NCBI RefSeq assembly: GCF_020733705.1
Contig: NZ_JAJFZM010000001.1
Coordinates: 2,356,001-2,420,000 of the forward strand
Reading direction: 5' to 3'
DNA length: 64,000 nucleotides
From: Nocardia australiensis
GTDB taxonomy: Bacteria > Actinomycetota > Actinomycetes > Mycobacteriales > Mycobacteriaceae
The notes beneath the pieces are model-generated. The model was given only the letters and a program-made list of their open reading frames with translations, was not told the DNA's origin and searched no databases. Positions 12,801-21,573 of the stretch are shown here, piece by piece (the first letter of the stretch is position 1; every line of letters starts with the position of its first letter). A program made the translations under genes and the position numbers.

Positions 12801-15800
12801 CTGGCAGCCCTACGTGACCGGCGCGGTCACCACCCACCCGACAGCCGCGACCCACGAACAACTCACGTCTCCCGAAGCTCTGGCAGACATCGGCCCCCGC
12901 CTCACCACCCTCCTCAACCGCCCCGCCGAACCAACACCACCTCGACTCCCCGCAACTGCGCAACCGCCGGAAACCCCGCAAAGCTCAGTGGTGTCGGGCA
13001 TCGAGCCATCGTCGACGATAACCGCCGCCCGCGCCATACCAGCGGATGCGGCTAGCGAGTCACACGAGTCACCCGCGTCGCAATCGCCTGGAGCCCAACA
13101 TAGTTCGACAGCACTGGACACGGAGTCTTCAACGGAATCCGCTGTTGCCCACGACGCGATGTCGACGCCCGAGAATGCCACGGAGCCAGACGAGCCCGTC
13201 GCACCGGATTCGCTGGGCGCCCCCGCGAGTTCGTTGGCATCGGACCCAGCGGCCTGCTCGGGTGCCGCTCGAGGGGCGGTGCATGAGCGTGCGATCGGGC
13301 CAAGGGAGCCCATCGCACCCGAGCCGTACCCCGTACTGGAACCGTATGGAGCCCACCGACGTTCGGATGTCTCGGACACAGAGGCTTCATCAGAAACCGC
13401 TGTCACTCGAGACCCGGTCCCGCCGACCGAAGCGACCGCCGCAGGTTCCTCCGCGAACTCAGCCGCCCGGCATGGGATTCCGATAGGCGAGTCCGAAGAA
13501 CGCAATGCGCCTGCGTCGGAATCGCCTGGAGCCCACCGACGTTCGCTTGCATCGGATACCGCCATAGCGGCCACTGCTACTGACGGCGCGGTGTCGGCGC
13601 CTGATACGCCGGTCGAGGCGGGCGGGTTACTCGAGCCAGGATCGCGTGGACATTCGCAACGCCCGATCGTGTCGGAGATCGAGAGTTCCAAGATCGAGAA
13701 TTCCTCGGATGCGGGTGTCGTCCGGGGCGCCGTGCCCGAGTCGGATGGGCGCCACGCGTCCGAGCGAGTTTCTGCGTCGGAATCGGCTGGTGTGCATCGG
13801 CGTTCGCCGGTGTCGGATGCCTCCTCGAAGACCACCACCGCTGAGGGAGCGGCGCCTGATCCGGCTATCGAGCCAGAAGAGTACTTCGCGCCGGAATCGA
13901 CCCTGACGTCGGAAACGCTTGGAGTCGCCCGGGGGGCGGTGGACTCGGATATCGAGAGCTCCTCGGCGGCGGTTGTTGCCGAGCGGGCCGCGGCTACGTT
14001 CGAGGCGGGGGAGTCTCTTGCGTCGGTGTTGGCGCTCGAGCCGGAATCGGCTGTAGCGGATCAGGTTTCGTTGGTGTCGGATGTCGAGGTTGCCTCGAGG
14101 TCGGCTGTTGTTCGGGGTGCGAGATCGGTGCCAGGGTCGACTGTCGGGTCGGACGAGTCCCGCACGTCGGAATCGCTGGCGGGGGCTGCTGAGCCGGAAC
14201 TCGGCGCTTCCGCGCGGACGGCTGCCGCTGCTGCCGTGCGGGTAGGGCCAGAGATAGCCGCCGAACCCGGCGAGGTCGTGGCTCCGGAGATGGCGGTGTC
14301 CGCGCGGGAAGTCGCTGCGGCCGAAGCGGTCGTCGAGCCGGACGTGCGCGTGACGTTGGATTCGCCGGATGAGACAGCTGCGGGATCCGAAGGTGTAGTG
14401 GTGTCGGATGTTCGAGGATCGTCCGAAATGGCCGCTGGTCGCGAAGACCCGGTCGGGCTGGGCGCGCGGGTCACGGGGCTGGGTGACCTCGCGACCGCGT
14501 CGGAGAAGGTTGCTGCCGTGGACGCTGCGGTTATGTCTGAGGCGCCGGCTGACCCGGCCGAAGAATCGACAGCGGCTCCGGTGGTCGCTCCCGCATCCGC
14601 CGAGATCACATCGCCGAAGATGCGGTCAGCGTTCGAGATCGTCGCAAGGCTGGAAGCCCAGGTCGCCGCGGAGGTCGAAGCAGCACGGTTGGCTGATGAG
14701 GCTGAGGCAGCACGGTTGGCTGACGAAGCTCGAGACGCGCGGCTAGCCGAGGCTGCGGCGCGGTTGGCCGAGGCGGCAGAGGCCGTGCGGTTGGCCGATG
14801 AGGCCCAGTGGCGGGCGGAGGTTGCGCGACAGGCGGAAGCCGCGCGTCTGGCGGAGGAGGCGGAAGCTGCCCGGCAGATGGAAGCTGCCCAGCAAGCCGA
14901 AGCCGCGCGGGAAGCCAGGGCGGCCCGGCAAGCGGCGGCACTTCGGGAAGCGGTGCTCGTGACCACGCGCGATGTCGATGACATATCCGGTGTGCTCCCA
15001 CTGATTCCGAATGCCGGGCGACTGCTGGACATCGGTGTCGAGGTGCGGGCGATCGTGATCGATGTTCCGGCAGGCACCACACCCGATGCCGTACAGTCCG
15101 CCGTCGATACCGTGCTCGAACAGCACCCCATGCTGTGGGTACGGCTGCGTCAGGGCGATTCCGTCACGGGCACACCGATATTCGAGGTCCCGGCCGCCGA
15201 AGAACGTTTCGACGAGGCGTTCCTGCGGCTGGATCGGGCGGGCGCCGAGACCGCGATTCCGTTTGATGATGTCGTGCGCGAGGTGGCCACCGAACTCGAT
15301 CCCGCGCGAGGCCGCAATATCCGGTTCGTGCTCGTCACCGGACGGGCGGCCGCAACGCTGATCGTGGTGGCCAATGGCCTGGTCGTCGACGACAGTTCCT
15401 GGCGCACCATCATCGACAAGCTGGCCGTGGCCTGGTCGCGCGGTAGGCACGCAACCGCCGCCGTGCCGGAATCGGGGCTGCGAGCTCTGCTGAGCGCGCT
15501 GTCGCGGCGGACCGAGGGTTCGGCCGCCTTCGACGAAATCATGTGGTGGCAGGACATTTTGAGCACCGTCCCCGCCACCCTCAATGTCGCGGGCGGAACG
15601 AATCCGCGTGCCAGGCGCCGGGTTTCGCTCACCATCACCACCGAGGGCACCGCGGCGGTCGCCGCCGCGGCGGCGGCCCATGAGGCCGGCATCGACGAGG
15701 TCTTGCTCACCGCGGCGGCTCTCACCCTGATTACCGCCGCAGGGGAAACCGTCACCCGCACTATCGGCCCGGTGGTCCGGCTGGCCGCCGATGCCAGATC

Positions 15801-16263
15801 GCTCATCACGACCGACGCCATCGTCGGCGGGTTCACCACCGACTTTCCGCTGCCATTGCGTCTCGACGGTGTGGATATCGCGGATGCCCTGGTCGGCGGA
15901 CCCGCCGCGGGCATCGCGATCGAGCAGATCAGGGAACTGCGCCGGGCGGCGCCCGCGCGTGGCGTCGGCTATGGCGTGCTGCGCTACCTCAACCGCGATA
16001 CCGCGAGCCGGCTGCGGGCGCTGCCCAAGGGCCGGTTCGCGCTGCGCTATCGAGATTTGCGCCCGGCCAAGGTGCACACCGACGCACCAGTCGGCGACCT
16101 GCTCTTGGAGGTGATGGCCGACGCGACCCCCGAAGGCATGCTGGTCCGCTTCGACTACGCCTCGGATGTGTTCGGCGGCGACGAGGTCAAGACCTTCGCC
16201 GAGCACTGGATCCGCGCGCTCGGTGGCCTCGCCGAGCACGGCCAGCGGTTGGTCGGTGGCTGA
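3826..16263 (+). CDS. NRPS A-T-C-A-T-C-A-T-TE with linker and degenerate E-like domain
   Basis: Giant 4145-residue peptide synthetase. A1 ~25-540 ([11 protein letters not shown] ~189), T1 ~566 ([13 protein letters not shown]), C1 ~632-1060 (HHVAADGAS ~762), A2 ~1095-1600 ([11 protein letters not shown] ~1254), T2 ~1632, C2 ~1695-2130 (HHVGADGWS ~1826), A3 ~2160-2680 ([11 protein letters not shown] ~2313), T3 ~2698 ([13 protein letters not shown]), thioesterase ~2790-3040 (GWSLGG ~2864). After the TE comes a ~560-residue Ser/Pro/Glu-rich repetitive stretch, an Ala/Glu/Arg coiled-coil-like segment (~3603-3712) and an epimerization-like domain (~3718-4142) that keeps GYGVLRYL but has NGLVVDD where HHxxxDG is expected. 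Start: TTG at 3826 is the furthest upstream after an in-frame stop at 3793; GTG at 3856 (MTRTARQRP...) is equally or more likely. A2 has deviant codon usage. The gene follows the partial NRPS and should act after it. Three residues are added here, released by the TE; the product is unknown. Confidence 0.93.
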   Translation: MARGAGSGARVTRTARQRPTRIRRARTTTLPQLIAAAVEANPAGAAVVFADATTRLLALSYAELDERSNRVARLLIERGIGPDDLVAVAIPRSVHSVLAVWAVAKTGAGFVPVDPNYPADRVAHMIADSGVGVGLTIAAAGDNLPGATEWLVMDTADSAQLLEEYSAEPISYLDRVRHLYAEHPAYVIYTSGSTGKPKGVVVTHAGLARFCDEQRARYGVTRASRTLHFASPSFDASVLEMLLALGGAATMVVVAPTVYGGAELATVLRREAVTHAFVTPAALASVEPIELDELAVVIVGGDVCPQELVRRWVSPIADGRMRGFFNAYGPTEATIATNISAPLEPGVPVTIGAPIRGLTAYVLNDRLLPVPDRVAGELYVSGDQLARGYHEQPALTAARFVANPFDPDHPRLYRTGDLVRRTESGELEYLGRNDSQLKIRGFRIELGEIDAVLAAHPGVDIAVSIGHELDSGATVVASYVHAANGMPVDIAALTELAEQSLPAHMVPSAIVALDAVPLTPTGKLDRAALPAPVLAAKAFRAPSTPVEEIVAGTFGDVLGVARIGLDDDFFALGGNSLLATQVTARLDAALETGLAVRDLFEAPTVGALAVVVEHKAGSGRARPPLVAGERPEWLPLSLAQQRYWFLNQFDTTASAVDNIPFAVRLSGALDVAALGAAIGDVLARHEVLRTTYPSIDGRPRQLIHPVPPAPFDLRVLDLDEADLVSELIAFALRTFDVTIEVPIANALLRLAPDEHVVAFVVHHVAADGASMAPLARDLMTAYAARVAGQAPNWVPLSVQYADYALWERAVLGDENDPQSLAAQQIAYWQATLAGLPDQLELPTDRHRPHTQSFRGKSIRFEISADRHARLQQLARAEHASLFMVVHAALAVLLARMSGTEDIAVGTPIAGRGERELDDLIGMFVNTLVFRTKVAAGQRFSDLLREVRERDLEAFANADVPFERIVEALNPARSTARNPLFQVGLSFLNLAETTFELPGLSIAGVEFDTRLAKTDLHLSLNDRYADDGMPAEIVAEFGYATDLFDESTVRGFVDRFVRVLDAVIADAAVPVSEIDLLAPQESARILGAWNDTAYEVDSAATLVSMFDATVAAAPKAAALLSDEVVGERVELTYGELDARVNRLARFLIERGVAPEDRVALAIRRSIDLVVAMYAVAKSGAAYVPIDPDQPADRVEYILDTAAPVCVLTTGRDGFSAAGFDTVVIDELDLSACSSVPVSAGERNGVLSAANTAYVIFTSGSTGQPKGVAVSHGAIVNQLQWKTAEFGLNAGDAVLLKTAATFDLSVWEFWSAAVSGGRLVIAAPEGHRDPAYLNELMADEWVTTLHVVPSMLDALLGDGLPDSLWRVLAIGEALPAGVAQRMREAYPRVELFNLYGPTEAAVSITSHRVTAADVVSVPIGVPEWNSRVYVLDSRLRPVPVGVSGELYLAGAQLARGYFGRADLSADRFVACPFGSGVRMYRTGDVVAWNGLGELEYRGRTDFQVKIRGFRIELGEIESAILRQPAVTSAAVLAQSDPRLGDRLVAYLVPVESGTGVDVVAVKSALSAVLPSYMVPGAFVVLDRLPLTVNGKLDRKALPEPEFETQAFRRPSTPIEEIVASVFADVLNVELVGADDDFFAMGGNSLLASRVAARIGAALSTRVQVRALFEAPTVTGLAAEIERNAGSGGHTAPTAQPRPDRIPLSPAQLRMWFLNQFDTASAAYNIPVAIRLSGDLDIAALQRAVEDMVARHEVLRTIYPQTTDGPVQRILEPHEVRVDLAPTAIAEDAVAEQVQRIVSAGFDVSQEVAFRTELLRLGDREHVLVFVAHHVGADGWSMGPLVRDVMLAYTARLDDVAPAWAPLPVQYADYTLWQRERLGTESEADSLISAQAGYWRNELAGLPDRLDLPTDRSRPAVPSFAGGRTEFAIDAQVYAGLAQVARDHQATMFMVVHAALAVLLARMSGTDDIAIGTAVAGRGEAELDDLIGMFVNTLVLRTRVPGELTFAELLARTKDSDLRAFAHADLPFERLVEMLNPRRSTARHPLFQVALSLLNLPERSFELPGLRVDTVEFDNTIAPYDLSLTIWAAGESTDDIGMRGEFTFARDLFDDATVRVFARRFARLLAAIATRPGTPVGDLPLLDPAEYTLLTRGHRDQLTTTELLPDLLTRAVGDNPDAVAVRDAGRSISYRELDEYSSRLARVLIGRGIGPENTVALAFPRSYRMVAMVWAVAKAGGAHVPIDPNYPLDRIRHMVADSGAVAGITDGAYVEQLPGSGWLVLDNPAVEAALGNYSPQPVTDRDRVAPLRAQHPAYMIFTSGSTGIPKGVTVTHAGLAGLVEESTELFGVRAQHRFLHLCSPSFDPSVLEWLCAFSTGATLVIAGPSVLGGTDLAELLRAERVTHAIFTPAVLGTVDPAGLSDLEFLCVGGDVTTPDLMAKWQPGRRYVNGYGPTEASVAVSYGDLNPLRRITIGRPVRGMTLLVLDSRLNPVSPGVAGELYLAGAGLARGYHNCAGLTADRFVADPWGGDGARMYRTGDVVRWYCADPDRDTDDTAREQDWELEWIGRSDFQVKIRGFRIELGEIDAVLADYDDVEFAVTIGRETTTGETMLAAYVLPTPGRVVDPAALTEFAGDILPAHMVPAAIVVLDELPLTPVGKLDRAALPEPERLSQQYLAPATPMEELVARVFTEVLGIERVGADEDFFTLGGSSLVATRAVGLLRAETGAQVRVQWFFTDPTVAGLARRISVEQSVIAESGVAESDVIEPRGTEPDAVARDDANAALGVLLPIRSAGAAAALFCIHPMAGLSWCYSGLAPSMPVDRPLFGLQSPALSEPDYWPDSFDSMVRRYVAEIRAAQPEGPYSLLGWSLGGALAHAIAVELQTEGAEVALLVLLDGRSDGDIADFRTEVRAAFAQFGVDAFAGDDDIRYLDDAALAALHAAIPSELAVLTPQRVRQIYGAAVHSVELALAHQHKIFRGTMDYFTAAGHESEPAAWQPYVTGAVTTHPTAATHEQLTSPEALADIGPRLTTLLNRPAEPTPPRLPATAQPPETPQSSVVSGIEPSSTITAARAIPADAASESHESPASQSPGAQHSSTALDTESSTESAVAHDAMSTPENATEPDEPVAPDSLGAPASSLASDPAACSGAARGAVHERAIGPREPIAPEPYPVLEPYGAHRRSDVSDTEASSETAVTRDPVPPTEATAAGSSANSAARHGIPIGESEERNAPASESPGAHRRSLASDTAIAATATDGAVSAPDTPVEAGGLLEPGSRGHSQRPIVSEIESSKIENSSDAGVVRGAVPESDGRHASERVSASESAGVHRRSPVSDASSKTTTAEGAAPDPAIEPEEYFAPESTLTSETLGVARGAVDSDIESSSAAVVAERAAATFEAGESLASVLALEPESAVADQVSLVSDVEVASRSAVVRGARSVPGSTVGSDESRTSESLAGAAEPELGASARTAAAAAVRVGPEIAAEPGEVVAPEMAVSAREVAAAEAVVEPDVRVTLDSPDETAAGSEGVVVSDVRGSSEMAAGREDPVGLGARVTGLGDLATASEKVAAVDAAVMSEAPADPAEESTAAPVVAPASAEITSPKMRSAFEIVARLEAQVAAEVEAARLADEAEAARLADEARDARLAEAAARLAEAAEAVRLADEAQWRAEVARQAEAARLAEEAEAARQMEAAQQAEAAREARAARQAAALREAVLVTTRDVDDISGVLPLIPNAGRLLDIGVEVRAIVIDVPAGTTPDAVQSAVDTVLEQHPMLWVRLRQGDSVTGTPIFEVPAAEERFDEAFLRLDRAGAETAIPFDDVVREVATELDPARGRNIRFVLVTGRAAATLIVVANGLVVDDSSWRTIIDKLAVAWSRGRHATAAVPESGLRALLSALSRRTEGSAAFDEIMWWQDILSTVPATLNVAGGTNPRARRRVSLTITTEGTAAVAAAAAAHEAGIDEVLLTAAALTLITAAGETVTRTIGPVVRLAADARSLITTDAIVGGFTTDFPLPLRLDGVDIADALVGGPAAGIAIEQIRELRRAAPARGVGYGVLRYLNRDTASRLRALPKGRFALRYRDLRPAKVHTDAPVGDLLLEVMADATPEGMLVRFDYASDVFGGDEVKTFAEHWIRALGGLAEHGQRLVGG
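12940..14961 (+). repeat. Repetitive low-complexity linker within NRPS
   Basis: This in-frame stretch codes for the post-TE linker. The first ~560 residues carry degenerate repeats of roughly 40-60 residues, recognisable by recurring cores such as [26 protein letters not shown] and [13 protein letters not shown], each followed by acidic Glu/Pro-rich sequence. The last ~110 residues are [19 protein letters not shown] repeats, typical of a long charged alpha helix or coiled coil. The function is not known. Confidence 0.75.
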
Positions 16264-16460
16264 TCCGGCGGCACCGAGCACGAATCACAGCGGGTCGAGA
16301 TAATCGATTTCGGCCAGCTCAGGCATGATGGTGCAACGTTGTGGTAACGATGCCCGCTGTCGTCGCGACAACATAAACCGTAGGGTCGGCGTGGTGCCGA
16401 GGTGCGGATGCCCGGCGGCCATGGAAGAGCCCACCCGTTATTCCGATACGAAGTGAAGGT

Positions 16461-17534
16461 GTGAAATTGATCCGTCGACAGTCCCGGCGCCGCGGCACGC
16501 GTGCCGCCGCGATGATCGCGGCGACCGCAGTTCTCGCGGGAGTCATGTCCGGATTCGGCGCATCCACAGCGACGGCAGACCCGATCATGGACTCCAAGAG
16601 TCTGCTCGCGAACCCGACGTCGCCGAATGGCTCGCGCATCACCAAGGCCGAGTACAAGGACGACCGCAGCATTCGGCTGTCGGTGTACTCCGCGGCGATG
16701 GACAAGACCATTCCCGTCGATGTGCAGCGTCCGGCCGACGCGTCCGTGCCGCGGCCGACCCTGTACCTGCTCAACGGTGCCGGTGGTGGCCAGGACGACG
16801 CGTCGTGGGTCGCCAAGACCGACGCGCTGAATTTCCTGTCCGATAAGAACGCCAACATCGTTCAGCCCATTGGTGGCAAGTGGAGCTACTACACCGACTG
16901 GATTCAGGACGACCCGGCGTTGGGCCGTAACAAGTGGAAGACCTTCTTCACCGAGGAACTGCCGCCGCTGATCGACGGCGCGCTCGGCACCAATGGCGTG
17001 AATGCTATTGCGGGCCTGTCCACTTCGGGCACCACCGTGCTCGCGCTGCCGATCGCCAAGCCGGGTCTGTACAAGGCCGCCGCCGCCTACAGCGGTTGCG
17101 CGCAGACCAGTGACCCGGTCGGTGCGCAGTTCGTGAAGCTGACCGTCGAGACCTGGGGCGGTGGCAACACCGACAACATGTGGGGTCCGGAGGGCTCGCC
17201 GGAGTGGGCGGCCAATGACCCGTATGTGAATGCCGAGAGTCTGCGTGGCGTCGACCTCTACGTTTCGTCCGGCAATGGCCTGCCCGGCCAGTACGACACG
17301 CTCAACGGTGAGTACGCGCTGCCCGGCGCCTACGGTCTGGCCAACCAGATCCTCATCGGCGGTGTTATCGAGGCGGGCACCAATTACTGCACGCACAACC
17401 TGCAGAACAAGCTGAACCAGCTCGGCATCCCGGCCACGTTCAACTTCCGGGACTCCGGCACCCACTCCTGGGGCTACTGGAACGACGAGCTGCGCAACTC
17501 CTGGCCGACCCTGGCCAAGGGTATGGGCATCTGA
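16461..17534 (+). CDS. Antigen 85-family mycolyltransferase/esterase, secreted
   Basis: 357 residues. The N-terminus is a clear signal peptide: basic RRQSRRRGTR, a hydrophobic stretch (MIAATAVLAGVMSG) and an Ala-x-Ala cleavage site near STATADP (~35). The mature part has the alpha/beta-hydrolase esterase D fold of antigen 85 proteins (LYLLNGAGGGQDDASW, WSYYTDW, FFTEELPPLI) and the terminal His motif GTHSWGYW. The nucleophile region is GLSTSG, whereas most Ag85 proteins have GLSMGG or similar. The family transfers mycolic acids onto trehalose or arabinogalactan outside the membrane. GTG start preceded by GAAGG. A strong hairpin terminator follows. It is probably transcribed apart from the NRPS 197 bp upstream; nothing ties it to peptide synthesis. 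Confidence 0.9.
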   Translation: MKLIRRQSRRRGTRAAAMIAATAVLAGVMSGFGASTATADPIMDSKSLLANPTSPNGSRITKAEYKDDRSIRLSVYSAAMDKTIPVDVQRPADASVPRPTLYLLNGAGGGQDDASWVAKTDALNFLSDKNANIVQPIGGKWSYYTDWIQDDPALGRNKWKTFFTEELPPLIDGALGTNGVNAIAGLSTSGTTVLALPIAKPGLYKAAAAYSGCAQTSDPVGAQFVKLTVETWGGGNTDNMWGPEGSPEWAANDPYVNAESLRGVDLYVSSGNGLPGQYDTLNGEYALPGAYGLANQILIGGVIEAGTNYCTHNLQNKLNQLGIPATFNFRDSGTHSWGYWNDELRNSWPTLAKGMGI

Positions 17535-17578
17535 ACCAGCATCGTCAGAGCCGCTGACCTGGCCTGATTACCTACCAG

Positions 17579-17621
17579 CCGTCCTGGTTGCACCATCGGT
17601 GCGACCAGGACGGTTCGTTTT
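17579..17621 (+). terminator. Intrinsic terminator after mycolyltransferase
   Basis: A 16-bp inverted repeat with one mismatch (CCGTCCTGGTTGCACC / GGTGCGACCAGGACGG), loop ATC, followed by TTCGTTTT. It separates the mycolyltransferase gene from mntH. Confidence 0.85.
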
Positions 17622-17671
17622 ATGCAGGAACCGCTAACCAAAAAGTTCGGTAACCCGTAAAATTCTGTTCT

Positions 17672-18922
17672 GTGAGTACAACCTTGGTGGATTCGGCGCG
17701 TTCCGCGTCCGCACGCGCGAGAGCTGTGACGGTTCTGCTCGGTCCGGCCTTCGTCGCCGCGATCGCCTATGTGGACCCCGGCAATGTGGCCTCCAATATC
17801 AGTGCGGGCGCCGAGTTCGGCTACCTGCTGGTGTGGGTGATCGTGATGGCCAACGTGATGGCGGGTTTGGTGCAGTTCCTGTCCGCGAAACTCGGGTTGG
17901 TCACCGGTATGTCGCTGCCCGAGGCGGTCCGGTCGCGCTCGAGTCGTTCGGTGCGCTTGGCGTACTGGGGGCAGGCGGAGACGGTCGCGATGGCGACCGA
18001 TCTGGCCGAGGTTGTCGGTGGCGCGATCGCGTTGCACCTGCTCTTCGACCTCCCGCTGCTGGTTGGCGGGATGATCACCGGCGTGGTGTCGATGGGGCTG
18101 CTCATGGTGCAGGATCGGGGCGGCCAGCGGCCATTCGAGCGGGTAATCACCGGGTTGCTCGCGATCATCGCCATCGGTTTCCTGGCCAGCGTGGTGATCG
18201 CGCCGCCATCGGTTACCGGGACGCTTGGCGGAATGGTGCCGCGCTTCGACGGCACCGAGAGCGTGCTGCTGGCCGCGGCCATGATCGGTGCGACGGTCAT
18301 GCCGCACGCGGTATACCTGCATTCCGGGCTGGCGCGCGATCGACACGGTAACCCGGAGGTCGGCCCGCACCGAGTGCGGCTACTGCGCGCGACCCGGATC
18401 GATGTCGGGCTGGCCATGGTGCTCGCGGGCGCGGTCAACCTGGCAATGCTGCTGATGGCCGCGCACACCCTGCGTGGGCGCGACAATGTCGACACCATCG
18501 AGGGCGCCCATGCCGCGGTCGGCGACGCACTCGGCCCGATGGCCGCGCTGCTGCTCGCCATCGCCCTGCTGGCCTCCGGCCTCGCCTCGACCTCCGTCGG
18601 AGCCTATGCGGGCGCGATGATCATGCAGGGACTGCTGCGCCGGAAAATACCGTTGGTGGCGCGCCGGGTGGTCACGCTGATCCCGGCGCTGGCGATCCTC
18701 GCCGCGGGTGTCGATCCGACCCGTGCGCTGATCGTCTCGCAGGTGGTGCTGTCGTTCGGGATTCCCTTCGCGTTGATTCCGCTGGTCCGGCTCACCAGTA
18801 ATCGCGTGCTAATGGGCGCCGACGTCAATCATCGCGTCACCACAGCGCTGGCATGGCTGGTCGCCGGCATCATCACACTGCTGAATATCGCGCTGATCTA
18901 TCTCACCATCACCGGCGCCTAA
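17672..18922 (+). CDS. mntH: NRAMP-family Mn2+/Fe2+ transporter
   Basis: 416 residues, typical for bacterial MntH. The metal-binding DPGN motif of helix 1 is present (AYVDPGNVASN ~31) and helix 6 carries the MPHAVYLHS motif (~210). About 11 hydrophobic segments are visible through the protein. NRAMP proteins are inner-membrane, proton-coupled importers of divalent manganese and iron. The start is GTG at 17672; a TAAAAT element lies at 17657-17662, very close to the start, and could be a -10 box of a short-leader transcript. The 3' end overlaps by 4 bp the convergent reductase gene. No clear MntR or IdeR box was seen in the short upstream gap. Confidence 0.92.
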   Translation: MSTTLVDSARSASARARAVTVLLGPAFVAAIAYVDPGNVASNISAGAEFGYLLVWVIVMANVMAGLVQFLSAKLGLVTGMSLPEAVRSRSSRSVRLAYWGQAETVAMATDLAEVVGGAIALHLLFDLPLLVGGMITGVVSMGLLMVQDRGGQRPFERVITGLLAIIAIGFLASVVIAPPSVTGTLGGMVPRFDGTESVLLAAAMIGATVMPHAVYLHSGLARDRHGNPEVGPHRVRLLRATRIDVGLAMVLAGAVNLAMLLMAAHTLRGRDNVDTIEGAHAAVGDALGPMAALLLAIALLASGLASTSVGAYAGAMIMQGLLRRKIPLVARRVVTLIPALAILAAGVDPTRALIVSQVVLSFGIPFALIPLVRLTSNRVLMGADVNHRVTTALAWLVAGIITLLNIALIYLTITGA

Positions 18923-19944
18923 ACCCAGTTCTCGATCCAGTACTTCCAGATGATCGGGGCATACGCGGCCAGCGGCGGCACTTTGATATCGGTTACCGCG
19001 AGCGCCCCGGTGGCGTGGCCCGCATCGAATCGGCAGGTGAACTCGCTGTGCTCCAATACATCCAGCGGAACGCCGACCCGGGGGAGCAGTCGGTGCGCGC
19101 CGGGCACCCGCAGCATCATGTCGAGACCGCGTTTGGGCATTACCTCCACCAGGTGAGGTGCGCCAGCCTCGTCCGCGAACAGATTGAGCGCCTCGACCGC
19201 CGTCTGCTGGCGTGGATCGACCAGATGGAAGGTTGTCTTGTCCGAACCAGGCTGGTGCGCAAGGTAATCCAGAGCGCGGGTCACGAAATCGACCGGCACC
19301 ATGTTGGTTTCGCCCAGCTTCGGCACCAGCACCGGCAGGATTCGTGGCAGTTGAGCCGCCATTCGTAGTAGCCGGAAGAAGTAGTAGGGGCCGTCGATCC
19401 GGTCGAACTCGCCGGTGCGGGAATGGCCGACGACGATCGGCGTCCGATAGACGCGCCAGCTCAGTCCGGACTCGCGCACGACCCGCTCGGCCTCGAACTT
19501 GGCCCGCTGCAACGGGGTAGTGAGCGCCTGCCCCTGATCGAACATGTCCTCGGTGAACAGCCCCTCGAACGAACCCGCCACCTCCACCGTCGAAACATGA
19601 TGCAGCAGACCGGCTTTCAGATTCGCCGCGACATCGACCACATGCCGGGTCCCGTCGCCGCCCTCGGCCATGTCATAGCTGGAGGCTAGATGGAAAACAT
19701 GGTCGATCGACCCGCGATGCTCATCAAGCCACTGCGGATCGATGCCGAGCCCATCCGCACCGAGATCGCCAGGCACCCCCCGCACCCGATCCCCACCCGT
19801 CCACTCGCGGGCGCACCAAGCAAACCGCCCAGCCGAATCTGCTCCCGGCCGAACCAATACATGAATATCCCCTGCCCGCTGCAACAACTCGGGAATCAGG
19901 AACCGACCGATAAACCCAGTAGCACCAGTAACCAGGTAAGCCAT
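18919..19944 (-). CDS. NAD(P)-dependent SDR / thioester-reductase-like protein
   Basis: 341 residues from the chosen ATG (MAYLVTGATGFIGRFL). The N-terminal TGATGFIG is the glycine-rich Rossmann motif of extended short-chain dehydrogenases. The protein resembles the male-sterility/thioester-reductase type of acyl reductase (VFHLASSYD, HHVSTVEVAG, PLQRAKFEAERVV as the catalytic Tyr/Lys region in altered form, WRVYRTPIVVG). A standard YxxxK is not obvious; the segment reads TTPLQRAKFEAE, so the catalytic Tyr may be missing. A longer in-frame start exists at 20046 but adds a low-similarity N-terminus. The gene is convergent with mntH and overlaps it by 4 bp. The substrate is unknown; a lipid or acyl thioester is plausible. 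Confidence 0.82.
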   Translation of the reverse strand: MAYLVTGATGFIGRFLIPELLQRAGDIHVLVRPGADSAGRFAWCAREWTGGDRVRGVPGDLGADGLGIDPQWLDEHRGSIDHVFHLASSYDMAEGGDGTRHVVDVAANLKAGLLHHVSTVEVAGSFEGLFTEDMFDQGQALTTPLQRAKFEAERVVRESGLSWRVYRTPIVVGHSRTGEFDRIDGPYYFFRLLRMAAQLPRILPVLVPKLGETNMVPVDFVTRALDYLAHQPGSDKTTFHLVDPRQQTAVEALNLFADEAGAPHLVEVMPKRGLDMMLRVPGAHRLLPRVGVPLDVLEHSEFTCRFDAGHATGALAVTDIKVPPLAAYAPIIWKYWIENWV

Positions 19945-20055
19945 AGCCGATGAACATAGCTTATAAACTCGCCGCGCCGTGCCGAACCCAATAACCAAAC
20001 CTCGCAAATCGACTGAACGCCGCCCCGAGGTGCCGCACCAGCCCATAACAGCTCT

Positions 20056-20300
20056 CGAGCGCAGCGAGACCGAGCCCTTCGGCTGCTAAAGCGCAGCACC
20101 TATCTGTGTGCAGAAGTAGTAGGCGCCGCATGAGCCCGCTGACGTGCTCGTTAGTCGCGCCCCAGTTTCGAGCGCAGCGAGACCGAGCCCCTCAACTGTC
20201 AAACCACGGCACTATCTGTGTACAGAATCGGTCGGTGCCGCACGAGCCCACTTGCGCACCCACTCGCCACGACACCAGTTTTCGAGCGAAGCGAGATCGA
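20056..20300. repeat. Three diverged tandem repeats, ~113-bp period
   Basis: The core CGAGCGCAGCGAGACCGAGC starts at 20056 and again at 20169, and in altered form (CGAGCGAAGCGAGATCGAGC) at 20283. Between the cores the copies share ACTATCTGTGT-like and GCCGCACGAGCCC-like segments, so copies one and two are full units and copy three is truncated. It looks like non-coding tandem duplication, not a CRISPR array. Confidence 0.7.
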
Positions 20301-20308
20301 GCACTAGA

Positions 20309-20400
20309 GTTCGCGGCCGGCTCGCGTCCGAGGGGCAAATACGATGCGACGAAGGAGCAAGTATTTGCCCCTCGGACGTGAGCCAAAGGGGGCCGCGAAC
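20309..20400. repeat. Large nested inverted repeat (hairpin element)
   Basis: Outer arms GTTCGCGGCC (20309-20318) and GGCCGCGAAC (20391-20400) are perfectly complementary. Inner arms GTCCGAGGGGCAAATAC (20326-20342) and GTATTTGCCCCTCGGAC (20361-20377) form a perfect 17-bp stem. The same outer arms flank the two hairpins near 27.4-27.7 kb, which indicates a dispersed element family. Confidence 0.8.
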
Positions 20401-20617
20401 ACGCCGCGCCAGCGGCCAATAAACACAGCAAACCTCACTGGACTACCGCACTCCGAGTCCCGCACGTCACCGCATACGCACCCACTGCCTCGCCGTCGTC
20501 TTTCTCGCCGTCGTCCGCCCGACCGTCATTATCCCCCCACCAGCCGACGAATACGCACACAAATATGCCCGTCCAGCACCACCTGATCCGTACCCATCAG
20601 GCGCCCTGCACCACCCG

Positions 20618-21433
20618 TCAAGCAGACCCGAATACCGGCTTACGCTTGGTCAGCATTGCCGCCGCGCCCTCGAAGAAATCAGCCGACTGGAGCAATTCGG
20701 TTTGCCCGGCCTTCTCCGCTGCGAGTGTCGTGTCCAGCTGGGTCAGGGTGGCGGCGTTGAGTGCGTTCTTCGTGAGTTCGAGTGCGCGACGTGGGCCGCT
20801 GGCGATTTTCGCCGCCGCGGCTTCGACCGTGGCGTCGAGTTCGTCATCGGGGAGGACTGCGGTGAACAGTCCGGCCGCCTTCGCTTTTGGTGCGGGCAGT
20901 CGTTCGCCGAGTAGCGCCATCTCGGCGGCGAGCGGGCGTCCGGCCGCTGCGGCGACCATCGAGGCGGCGCCGCCGTCGGGCATGAGGCCGATGTTGACGA
21001 AGGCGAGCAGCAGATAGGACTCTTCGCTGGCGTAGACCAGGTCGGAGGCCAGCGCGATGCCGACGCCGACGCCCGCGGCCGCGCCCTTGACTCGTGCGAT
21101 GACTGGAATCGGTGCGTCGACGATGGCTTTGACGAGTCGGTTGGCAACGTCCATCACCATGTCGGGGGTGATACCGCGTTCGGCTTCGGATGCGGTTGCG
21201 GCCAGATCGGCGCCGGTGCAGAAGTCGGTGCCTTCGCCGGTCAGCACGATCACTCGCACCGTGGGGTCCGCCGCTGCGGCGAGGAAGGTGTCGCCGAGCG
21301 CGGTCATGGTGTCGTAGTCAATGGCGTTCTTCCGCTTCGGCTTGGTGATGGTCACCCGGAGCACGTTGCCGTCGTGGACGGCGGAGAATCCGGCGGGAGT
21401 GGATCCAGGCGTTGCGGAATCGATGTTGCTCAT
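20618..21433 (-). CDS. Enoyl-CoA hydratase/isomerase family protein
   Basis: 271 residues, the usual length for a single-domain crotonase. Visible family features are KPKRKNAID near the N-terminus, the first oxyanion-hole region (GTDFCTGADLAA ~68-79), the second (VKGAAAGVGVGIALASD ~113-130) and GLMPDGGA (~150), where PDGG resembles PaaG-type isomerases more than the PGAGG of classical hydratases. Start ATG with AGGAGC just upstream. It is divergent from the double-TetR regulator across a 140-bp gap carrying an inverted GTTAA/TTAAC pair, so that regulator may control it. Cytoplasmic; it acts on an acyl-CoA of unknown structure, in fatty acid or aromatic degradation. Confidence 0.9.
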   Translation of the reverse strand: MSNIDSATPGSTPAGFSAVHDGNVLRVTITKPKRKNAIDYDTMTALGDTFLAAAADPTVRVIVLTGEGTDFCTGADLAATASEAERGITPDMVMDVANRLVKAIVDAPIPVIARVKGAAAGVGVGIALASDLVYASEESYLLLAFVNIGLMPDGGAASMVAAAAGRPLAAEMALLGERLPAPKAKAAGLFTAVLPDDELDATVEAAAAKIASGPRRALELTKNALNAATLTQLDTTLAAEKAGQTELLQSADFFEGAAAMLTKRKPVFGSA

Positions 21434-21490
21434 GGGGTGCTCCTGGTATGGAATTTGGTGGGATCGCTACGGCCGGCGCCATGAATAGTG

Positions 21491-21515
21491 GTTAATTATG
21501 CGAATTGTGGTTAAC
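21491..21515. promoter_or_regulatory. Possible TetR operator between divergent genes
   Basis: GTTAA at 21491-21495 and TTAAC at 21511-21515 form an inverted pair, overlapping a direct repeat of GTGGTTAA (from 21489 and 21508). This AT-rich patch lies in the shared upstream region of the enoyl-CoA hydratase and the tandem TetR gene. The operator role is inferred from position and symmetry only. Confidence 0.4.
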
Positions 21516-21573
21516 TTAGGATGATTTGCTCGGCGCTGTCAACAGTGGCGCCGGCTGGAGAACGGAGAGCTAC

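Larger units (their letters stand above)
19945..20617. other. Gene-free interval with tandem repeats and a giant hairpin
   Basis: 673 bp between the reductase start and the enoyl-CoA hydratase stop. No coding frame here looks real: the short open frames lack homology and ribosome sites. The interval holds three diverged tandem copies and one large inverted repeat, listed separately. Bases 20401-20617 show no recognisable feature. Confidence 0.6.

Noticed and set aside
14061..16281. Long open frames on the - strand opposite the NRPS tail
   Set aside because: They are antisense reading of Ala/Glu-rich high-GC coding sequence; the + strand has clear domains throughout.
20056..20300. Possible CRISPR array
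   Set aside because: Repeats are too long-spaced, diverged and few, with no cas genes nearby.
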